From: Candidatus Diapherotrites archaeon CG08_land_8_20_14_0_20_34_12
Lineage (GTDB): Archaea; Iainarchaeota; Iainarchaeia; Iainarchaeales; 0-14-0-20-34-12
Direction of reading: 5' to 3'
Assembly (NCBI GenBank): GCA_002779065.1
Contig: PEXL01000058.1
Span: 1-5,892 of the forward strand
DNA: 5,892 nt
In this document: in pieces, positions 1-3,926 of the stretch
Position numbering within the stretch: position 1 is the first letter of the stretch
Layout of the letters: the number at the start of each line of letters is the position of its first letter
The notes under the pieces: model-generated
Told to the model about the DNA's origin: nothing
Databases searched by the model: none
The model's input: only the letters and a program-made list of their open reading frames with translations
Translations under genes and position numbers: made by a program

Positions 1-45
1 AGATACTTTTTTAGAGCTTACGCTATTCAAATCATTTACATTCAT
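1..45 (-). CDS. 5' end of an unidentified protein gene (partial, runs off the window)
   Basis: An ATG at 45-43 on the minus strand opens a frame without a stop to the window edge, giving MNVNDLNSVSSKKVS. Only 15 codons are visible, so no family can be named. The case for a real start is the ribosome binding site: AGGTGA at 56-51, a perfect match to the archaeal anti-Shine-Dalgarno UCACCU, with a 5-base spacer to the ATG. That site is buried in the arm of an 11-bp hairpin (51-101), which suggests translational control. The gene is divergent from prolyl-tRNA synthetase. The reading frame is short enough that chance openness cannot be excluded; the strong, well-spaced ribosome binding site is the main support. 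Confidence 0.6.
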   Translation of the reverse strand, partial: MNVNDLNSVSSKKVS

Positions 46-50
46 ATTAG

Positions 51-101
51 TCACCTATCGGGCCCCAAATGGTGCCCTTGGGCACCGCGTCCGATAGGTG
101 A
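51..101 (-). promoter_or_regulatory. Shine-Dalgarno-sequestering hairpin in the leader of the truncated minus-strand gene
   Basis: On the minus strand, bases 101-91 pair perfectly with 61-51 (11 bp, TCACCTATCGG with its complement). Inside is an asymmetric internal loop (90-87 against 70-62) and a 6-bp GC-rich stem (86-81 with 76-71) capped by CAAG. By hand count the segment is 32/51 G+C, in an AT-rich neighbourhood. The 3' arm contains AGGTGA (56-51), the ribosome binding site for the ATG at 45, so the hairpin would block initiation when folded. The stem is seen; regulation is inferred. The palindrome also folds on the plus strand, but there it lies far upstream of the synthetase start and hides no useful site. 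Confidence 0.6.
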
Positions 102-116
102 GGTATGTTTATTCAA

Positions 117-124
117 AATATAAA
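117..124 (+). promoter_or_regulatory. Candidate TATA box for prolyl-tRNA synthetase
   Basis: AATATAAA lies in the only AT-rich stretch between the two GC-rich hairpins. An archaeal TATA box here would place the start of transcription near 146, giving a synthetase mRNA with about 50 bases of 5' UTR. It would overlap the divergent minus-strand leader. The evidence is base composition and distance only. Confidence 0.3.
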
Positions 125-130
125 ATTAGT

Positions 131-178
131 GCGACCGTTCACCTGGCAGCCTTTCAGCCAGCCAGTACTCTCGGCCGC
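131..178 (-). ncRNA. Loop-E / GNRA structured RNA hairpin in the same leader (possible aptamer or protein-binding domain)
   Basis: Read on the minus strand, GCGGCC (178-173) pairs with GGUCGC (136-131). An internal loop GAGAGUA (172-166) opposite GUGAAC (142-137) contains the AGUA/GAA signature of the bulged-G or sarcin-ricin motif. CUGGC (165-161) pairs with GCCAG (147-143), and GCU-GAAA-GGC (158-149) closes with a GNRA tetraloop. The G-U pair in the basal stem, the loop-E strands and the GAAA loop exist only on the minus strand, which fixes the likely orientation. G+C is 32/50 for 131-180. It resembles helix IV/loop E of 5S rRNA, but the rest of a 5S is absent. It sits just upstream of the Shine-Dalgarno hairpin, so it may be the sensing part of one leader. 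No known riboswitch class was recognised. Confidence 0.5.
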
Positions 179-198
179 TTGGACAGAAAAAAGGATTT

Positions 199-1707
199 AT
201 GATAGAATGCTACTATATGGCAAAAGAAAAAAATGAAAAAAACTCTGAGAATGAAAAAGTAACCTTCAATATTGACAAAGATAAAAATTTCTCAGAATGG
301 TTTACTGAAATAATTAAAGCTGCTGAGTTGGCTGACATTAGGTATAATGTAAAGGGCTTTTTAGTTTTCCAGCCATGGTCTGTTTTGTCAATGGAATCAA
401 TGTATGATTTATTTGAAAAAGAATTGCAAAAAAAAGGCCATAAGCCTTATTGGTACCCTTCATTAATTCCTGAAAGCAACTTCATGCTTGAAAAAGACCA
501 TGTTGAGGGATTTGCCCCTGAAGTTTTCTGGGTTACAGAACATGGCGCTGGCGAGAAATTTGAGGAAAGATTGGCTTTAAGGCCAACAAGTGAAACTGCT
601 TTTTACCAAATGTTCGCTTTATGGATACGATCCTACAGGGATTTGCCGTTTAAAACATACCAAAGGGCGCAGGTATGGCGCTATGAAACTAAAGCAACAA
701 GGCCATTTTTAAGAAGTAGGGAATTTTACTGGATTGAAACACATAATGCTTTTGCTTCACTTGAAGATTCAAAGAATCAAGTAAAAGAGGACATGGAAAC
801 TACAGAAACAGTATTGCACCAAAAATTAGGTGTTCCATATATTTTCTTTGAAAGACCTGCATGGGATAAATTTGCCGGTGCTGTTTCCACATTCGGGGCA
901 GATACTTTGACGCCTGATGGCAAAACATTGCAATTGCCTTCAACGCACATTTTAGGACAAAATTTCTCAAAACCCTTCAATGTTGTGTTTAAAGACAAGG
1001 ATGGTTCAGAAAAATTGACATATTTGAATTGCTATGGTCCTTGCATCAGCAGAATATTTGCAGGGGTAATAGCAACACATGGTGACAATTCTGGATTAGT
1101 ATTCCCTTTTGAAATTGCACCTGTCCAGATTGTGATAATTCCAATTGCTGCTGAAAAAGACCCTGCAGTTTTAAAAATGGCAAACAAATTGAAGGATGAA
1201 TTGTTTGAAAATGGTTATAGAATTGAAGTGGATGATTCCGACAAAACAATGGGGGAAAAATTCTACTATTGGGAAATGAAAGGTATCCCTTTAAGAATAG
1301 AAATCGGGCCAAAGGAATTGAAAGAAAATCATATTGTAATTTTTAGGAGAGACACCAAGAAAAAAGAAGTATTGAATCCCGCTGATTTAATTGATTATAT
1401 TGAAAAAACCGCAAAAAAAGAAATTATAAAAAACTTAAGGGAAAGAGCTGATGCTAAATTCAAGGAAAAATTAAAATCAGCAAAAGATATTGAAGAATTG
1501 AAGAAATATTTGGAAGAACGAAATCTTGTCAGGATAAATTTCTGCTCACTTGAAAAGGATGGGGAGGAATGTGCAGGCATAATTGAAAAAACATTAACAG
1601 CGAAAATAAGGGGAAAAAGAGCAGATATTCAGGAAAACCCATCAGGCAATTGTGTTGTTTGCGGTAAGAAAGCAAATGTGGTTGCCTATGCTGCAAAAGA
1701 ATATTGA
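199..1707 (+). CDS. proS: Prolyl-tRNA synthetase, archaeal/eukaryotic type
   Basis: This class II aminoacyl-tRNA synthetase charges tRNA-Pro with proline in the cytoplasm. The 502-residue product has the expected order: N-terminal catalytic entry (NFSEWF near 30-35, then YNVKGFLVFQPW), the RPTSE proline-recognition motif (128-132), motif 2 from about R161 through the ETHNAF segment (180-185), and motif 3 around 280-289 (GPCISRIFAG) followed by THGDNSGLVFP. An anticodon-binding domain begins near IVIIPI (311-316). The C-terminal zinc domain keeps four cysteines (449, 458, 485, 488), and the protein ends in the tyrosine typical of this subtype. There is no bacterial-type editing insertion between motifs 2 and 3. 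The start at 199 has AAAAGG just upstream with a short 4-base spacer; ATG 217 (MAKEKNEKN) is a workable alternative without a visible ribosome binding site. The 3' end overlaps the convergent acetyltransferase gene by 22 bp. Its substrate tRNA gene lies at 3608-3837. Confidence 0.97.
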   Translation: MIECYYMAKEKNEKNSENEKVTFNIDKDKNFSEWFTEIIKAAELADIRYNVKGFLVFQPWSVLSMESMYDLFEKELQKKGHKPYWYPSLIPESNFMLEKDHVEGFAPEVFWVTEHGAGEKFEERLALRPTSETAFYQMFALWIRSYRDLPFKTYQRAQVWRYETKATRPFLRSREFYWIETHNAFASLEDSKNQVKEDMETTETVLHQKLGVPYIFFERPAWDKFAGAVSTFGADTLTPDGKTLQLPSTHILGQNFSKPFNVVFKDKDGSEKLTYLNCYGPCISRIFAGVIATHGDNSGLVFPFEIAPVQIVIIPIAAEKDPAVLKMANKLKDELFENGYRIEVDDSDKTMGEKFYYWEMKGIPLRIEIGPKELKENHIVIFRRDTKKKEVLNPADLIDYIEKTAKKEIIKNLRERADAKFKEKLKSAKDIEELKKYLEERNLVRINFCSLEKDGEECAGIIEKTLTAKIRGKRADIQENPSGNCVVCGKKANVVAYAAKEY

Positions 1708-2144
1708 TCAAAAGGATTTAAATCAAGGGAAAGGGAATCTACTTTCTTTATTTTATCATTATAATACTTCTTAAATCCAAATTTTTCATAAAGCATTCTT
1801 GCTTTATCATTATCTTCCTTTACCAAAATAATTACTTTTAATGCACCCATCTTTGTAAGCAACTGCAAAGCATTTTCAAGAAGGGATTTTCCATAACCTT
1901 TTCCCCTAAACTTTTCAATAATAGCAATTCCATTAATTCTGGCAAGGCCTTTCTGAAGAAATTCTATTTCCAAAAATCCAGCTAATTCGGAATCCTCACT
2001 CACTTTTAAAAAAATGAATTTTTTTGTATCTTTAAAATGCATCCTTAGCTTAATTAGGGTCATTTGCGTATAGGAAAATTCTTTTTGAATTAATGGTAAA
2101 ATAACCCTAAGATCAGGCTGTTCTAACAAGGAAACAGCCATCAT
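1686..2144 (-). CDS. GNAT-family N-acetyltransferase
   Basis: This is a predicted acetyl-CoA-dependent acetyltransferase of 152 residues, the usual size for a single GNAT domain. Motif A is clear: ARINGIAIIEKFRGKGYGKSL (68-88), with RGKGYG (80-85) as the pyrophosphate-binding loop of acetyl-CoA. Motif B follows as EDNDKARMLYEKFGFKK (110-126), with the conserved tyrosine before EKFGF. The layout is like RimI-type enzymes, but the substrate cannot be predicted. The start codon overlaps the stop of the PIN gene as ATGA (2144-2141), so translation is probably coupled; a second ATG follows immediately at 2141. The last residues (DQYSFAA) are encoded within the 3' end of the prolyl-tRNA synthetase gene on the other strand. 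The function in the operon is unknown: it may modify a protein, or be a passenger behind the PIN pair. Confidence 0.88.
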   Translation of the reverse strand: MMAVSLLEQPDLRVILPLIQKEFSYTQMTLIKLRMHFKDTKKFIFLKVSEDSELAGFLEIEFLQKGLARINGIAIIEKFRGKGYGKSLLENALQLLTKMGALKVIILVKEDNDKARMLYEKFGFKKYYNDKIKKVDSLSLDLNPFDQYSFAA

Positions 2145-2827
2145 ATTTTACCCACAAATGACTTTATTTCATAGCCTGACATTGCACACCCATTATTCTT
2201 AAGGGCAAATAATGAAGCTTTTAATGTCAGTTTCCCTTTTCCTAGATCATCTTCCAAAAATCCTTGTTCGTAAGCCAAAGCAATTAATTCGCTTGATCTA
2301 ATTATTGTCATTTGCGGAATTAATGAAGCAAATTTGGAATAAGCATTTTCATCATAAGAAATCTTTTCATTTCTCCTAGTTTCTAAAAGACGCCCCAATT
2401 CTTCCGGGTTTTCAACAAAGAACCTAGTAATTCTTTCATCTATTGCCAGAATTTTGGCATTCAATAATTTTACCAAAGCAATTGATTCTAATTCTCCGGC
2501 ATGTATTAATCTTAAAGAACCTGCCCCTTCAGATGAAAAAACCTGTGATGCGGCTTCCTCAATACTTTTCATTAAATTATCCAATTCTTTTGTTTGTTTT
2601 ACAACAGTTATTGTCCCTTTGTTTATTGCTTCCCTTATCCTTAATGCATTTAATTCAAATCTGTTTATTGAAAGCGGAGTATCCACTGATTCCCTTTTTA
2701 CATTCTCGGAAATTAAAAAATCAAGATTATTTTTTGCTTTAAGTTTATAAAGAATATTAAATAAACAGCTTCCGGATAGTGCAATCAATGAACTTGAATC
2801 CAGAATTACTTTAGTTGGTTCAGCCAT
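2141..2827 (-). CDS. PIN-domain protein (predicted ribonuclease, possible toxin)
   Basis: The product is about 228 residues. The N-terminal 130-140 residues read as a PIN domain. There is an opening strand with an acidic residue (VILDSSSLIAL, Asp at 10 from this start), a central acidic helix (HAGELESIAL, Glu near 112 and 114), and a strand ending in Asp (AKILAIDERITR, near 130). These are the metal-binding acids of PIN nucleases, which cut RNA. The C-terminal 80-90 residues are an extension with no family I recognise. The ATG at 2827 is preferred because AGGTG (2837-2833), overlapping the upstream stop, lies 5 bases before it; a GTG at 2833 would add two residues. The gene follows the helical/HTH gene almost without a gap and is followed by the acetyltransferase through an ATGA overlap. 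A toxin role is inferred from the pairing only; an rRNA-processing or quality-control nuclease is the main alternative. Confidence 0.82.
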   Translation of the reverse strand: MAEPTKVILDSSSLIALSGSCLFNILYKLKAKNNLDFLISENVKRESVDTPLSINRFELNALRIREAINKGTITVVKQTKELDNLMKSIEEAASQVFSSEGAGSLRLIHAGELESIALVKLLNAKILAIDERITRFFVENPEELGRLLETRRNEKISYDENAYSKFASLIPQMTIIRSSELIALAYEQGFLEDDLGKGKLTLKASLFALKNNGCAMSGYEIKSFVGKI

Positions 2828-2836
2828 TTTCACACC

Positions 2837-3400
2837 TTACGCAATATAACCTATTACTTTTTTGAGTTCATCTAACCTTACTTTAATTCCTTTTTTATCA
2901 GCATCAATATCATGCTGGGTTGTAACACCAATATACTGCTGAACAGCACTTATGTCAGCCATTGTTAATGCAGCTGCTTGGCTTAAAGATAAACCATAGT
3001 AATAAGCATCTGCAGCATATTTTACTTTGGCTTTTTCATAGGTTCCCTGAACATATCTCCCCAATTCCTTATCTAATCTTTCCAGATGCACTGAAATTGA
3101 ATCCAATTCTTTTTTGTATTCTTTCAAATTATCATTTTCAATTGCCTTTAACGCTGCTTCTAGTGATGAAAGTACACTCATTTTGTATTCAAGCCAGAAA
3201 CCTGATGTTACAACATGCTCCTTTGTCAGAAATTTGTGCAGGCAATATGAAATCATTGCAGCTTGCGCCAATAATTGGTCATTTTTAATTGATGCTTCTC
3301 GCATCAATTCGTTTGAAACACTCCTAAGAACCATTACCTGTTCTGCAACAAATGCTTTTTTTAGTTTAGTAAGACCATCAATTAAAATTCTGTGAGACAT
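2837..3400 (-). CDS. All-helical protein with C-terminal HTH-like motif (possible antitoxin or partner of the PIN protein)
   Basis: I do not recognise the family of this 187-residue protein. Residues 1-115 look entirely alpha-helical, with heptad-like stretches (for example NLKEYKKELDSISVHLERLD, 91-110) and no transmembrane segment. Near 127-160 there is a motif reading AYYYGLSLSQAAALTMADIS followed by AVQQYIGVT. It resembles the helix-turn-helix of UPF0175-type archaeal antitoxins (Y-x-x-G-x-S-x-x-x-A-A-x-L then a Y-hydrophobic-G end). It is the first gene of the operon; the PIN gene starts just after its stop, which would suit an antitoxin-toxin order. A TATA-like TTATTTAT centred about 27 bases before the ATG suggests a leaderless transcript, and an inverted-repeat array lies just upstream. 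The coding call is firm; the antitoxin role is inference. Confidence 0.8.
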   Translation of the reverse strand: MSHRILIDGLTKLKKAFVAEQVMVLRSVSNELMREASIKNDQLLAQAAMISYCLHKFLTKEHVVTSGFWLEYKMSVLSSLEAALKAIENDNLKEYKKELDSISVHLERLDKELGRYVQGTYEKAKVKYAADAYYYGLSLSQAAALTMADISAVQQYIGVTTQHDIDADKKGIKVRLDELKKVIGYIA

Positions 3401-3423
3401 TGCTATAATTAGGCTGCTTCAGA

Positions 3424-3431
3424 ATAAATAA
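3424..3431 (-). promoter_or_regulatory. TATA box of the helical protein-PIN-GNAT operon
   Basis: TTATTTAT on the minus strand is centred about 27 bases before the ATG at 3400, the spacing expected of a leaderless archaeal transcript. No Shine-Dalgarno is visible before that ATG, which agrees. The inverted-repeat array starts about 20 bases further upstream. Confidence 0.5.
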
Positions 3432-3450
3432 TTAACTTTTTTCAGCTATG

Positions 3451-3537
3451 GTAAAAGACATTGATTTTTGAACTTAATTTGGTCTTTTACTATCTAGCAA
3501 GAGACCTAAATAATCAAACAAAAATTGTCTCTTGCTA
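3451..3537. repeat. Four-copy inverted-repeat array upstream of the PIN operon (candidate operator)
   Basis: A 9-base unit occurs four times: GTAAAAGAC (3451-3459), its exact complement GTCTTTTAC (3482-3490), GCAAGAGAC (3497-3505) and its exact complement GTCTCTTGC (3527-3535). The second pair extends to 11 bp (3495-3505 with 3527-3537). The two pairs differ at two positions, and each change is matched on the partner arm. Centre-to-centre distances within pairs are 31 and 30 bases, close to three helical turns. The array lies just upstream of the operon's TATA box and can also fold as two hairpins with 21-22 base loops. Binding of a dimeric regulator, perhaps the HTH protein itself, is inferred; RNA hairpins are the alternative. 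Confidence 0.55.
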
Positions 3538-3558
3538 TATCTTCAAAATTTCTCGTTG

Positions 3559-3710
3559 TTTTGATCCCTAGGAACTTTTTTTCTCTTTTTTAAAGAGAAA
3601 AGGGATTTGAGGCTGCCCGGATTTGAACCGGGGTCGTAAGCTTGTTTGGGCACTAAAAAATTAAGTTATTTGTCCAAGAATTCTTTCTTTTTGAACCCTG
3701 GGACCTTTTT
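3559..3710. repeat. Imperfect direct repeat pair flanking the tRNA 3' exon
   Basis: Bases 3559-3580 (TTTTGATCCCTAGGAACTTT and two further T) and 3689-3710 (TTTTGAACCCTGGGACCTTT and two further T) match at 19 of 22 positions. One copy lies downstream of the tRNA and the other inside its intron, 130 bases apart, and each runs into a T/C-rich stretch. A local duplication is possible, but composition bias also contributes. Confidence 0.4.
3579..3601 (-). terminator. Possible 3' processing or termination region of the tRNA-Pro transcript
   Basis: Just after the tRNA 3' end on the minus strand comes a T-rich run (TTTTCTCTTT, 3601-3592 region reading down) that also forms a 10-bp AT-rich stem with 3579-3588 around a 3-base loop. 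Archaeal RNA polymerase stops at oligo-T tracts, so termination here is plausible. It is a weak call, because such runs are common in this AT-rich sequence. Confidence 0.3.
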
Positions 3711-3837
3711 CTTTCCATTTAAAATCCCTTTAGGGATTTTAAAGGACCCTTAAAATCTTAATGATTTTAAGTGGTCTTTAGAAAGAAAAAGGGGCCACCC
3801 AAAGCTTATATGCTAGACCAGGCTACACTACAGCCCC
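3608..3837 (-). tRNA. tRNA-Pro(UGG) with a 155-base intron
   Basis: Acceptor GGGGCTG (3837-3831) pairs with CAGCCTC (3615-3609), with one G-U at 2-71 and discriminator A at 3608; CCA is not encoded. The D-arm is GTGT/GCAT with loop AGCCTGGTCTA. Anticodon stem TAAGC (3808-3804) pairs with GCTTA (3641-3637), and the anticodon TGG is at 3801-3799. The T-arm is CCCGG-TTCAAAT-CCGGG. Exons are 3798-3837 and 3608-3642, giving a 75-base spliced tRNA. The intron falls after position 37. TTTG (32-35) pairs with intron CAAA, leaving 3-base bulges GGT and CAA on opposite strands, flanked by the anticodon stem and an inner GGC/GCC helix: the canonical archaeal splicing-endonuclease substrate. G35, G36 and A73 suit recognition by the ProRS of this window. 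A TATA-like TTTTTTAAAA lies about 30 bases upstream of the 5' end. Confidence 0.95.
3643..3797 (-). other. Structured archaeal tRNA intron
   Basis: The 155-base intron is removed by the splicing endonuclease at the bulge-helix-bulge. It is too short for a homing endonuclease and has no convincing reading frame. It is highly foldable: a perfect 12-bp stem (3792-3781 with 3715-3704) encloses two AT-rich hairpins, 3718-3728 with 3733-3743 (11 bp, 4-base loop) and 3749-3757 with 3763-3771 (9 bp). The second hairpin is extended by GACC/GGTC (3745-3748 with 3773-3776). The remaining 3652-3703 portion appears loosely structured. Most archaeal tRNA introns are much shorter, so this one is long. Confidence 0.85.
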
Positions 3838-3862
3838 ATTAACCTAATAATTCGTCACTAAA

Positions 3863-3874
3863 GGTTTTAAAAAA
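3863..3874 (-). promoter_or_regulatory. Candidate TATA box for tRNA-Pro
   Basis: TTTTTTAAAACC on the minus strand is centred about 31 bases before the first base of the tRNA. It would start transcription a few bases upstream of the mature 5' end, which RNase P would trim. The 89 bases between the tRNA and the ligase gene appear to hold the two divergent promoters and nothing else. Confidence 0.4.
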
Positions 3875-3882
3875 TGCTATTC

Positions 3883-3907
3883 TAAGGTAGGGTAACCTTA
3901 AATAATT
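3883..3907 (+). promoter_or_regulatory. Promoter of the DNA ligase gene with a small palindrome
   Basis: TTAAATAAT (3899-3907) is centred about 24 bases before the ligase ATG, as for a leaderless archaeal mRNA. Immediately upstream and touching it, TAAGGT (3883-3888) and ACCTTA (3895-3900) form a 6-bp inverted repeat with a 6-base spacer. This covers the TFB-recognition position and could be an operator. The TATA call is moderate; the operator idea is weak. Confidence 0.45.
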
Positions 3908-3926
3908 CTTTCAATATAATGGATTT

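Noticed and set aside
131..190. Possible 5S rRNA gene on the minus strand
   Set aside because: Only a helix IV/loop E-like part is present. The 5' half, with its conserved CCGAACACGG-type loop, is absent, and the upstream bases are proS coding sequence.
178..201. RNase P RNA 3' end (GGACAGAA followed by GGATTTAT on the plus strand)
   Set aside because: There is no matching 5' core (GGAAAGUCC-type) upstream in the visible 180 bases and no P1 pairing. The match is short.
105..236. A 43-codon plus-strand frame starting ATGTTTATTC, with AGGTGAGG just before it
   Set aside because: The ribosome site is only one base from the ATG, the frame runs through the symmetrical RNA-like hairpin and into the proS start, and the peptide has no recognisable feature.
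2443..2750. Long plus-strand frames opposite the PIN gene
   Set aside because: They are antisense shadows: low-complexity products, no ribosome site, and the minus-strand frame carries the PIN acidic motifs.
3643..3797. Homing endonuclease or second tRNA remnant inside the tRNA intron (GGTTCAAA near 3689-3697 resembles a T-arm)
   Set aside because: The intron is too short for an endonuclease, and the T-arm-like string has no matching arm or other tRNA parts.
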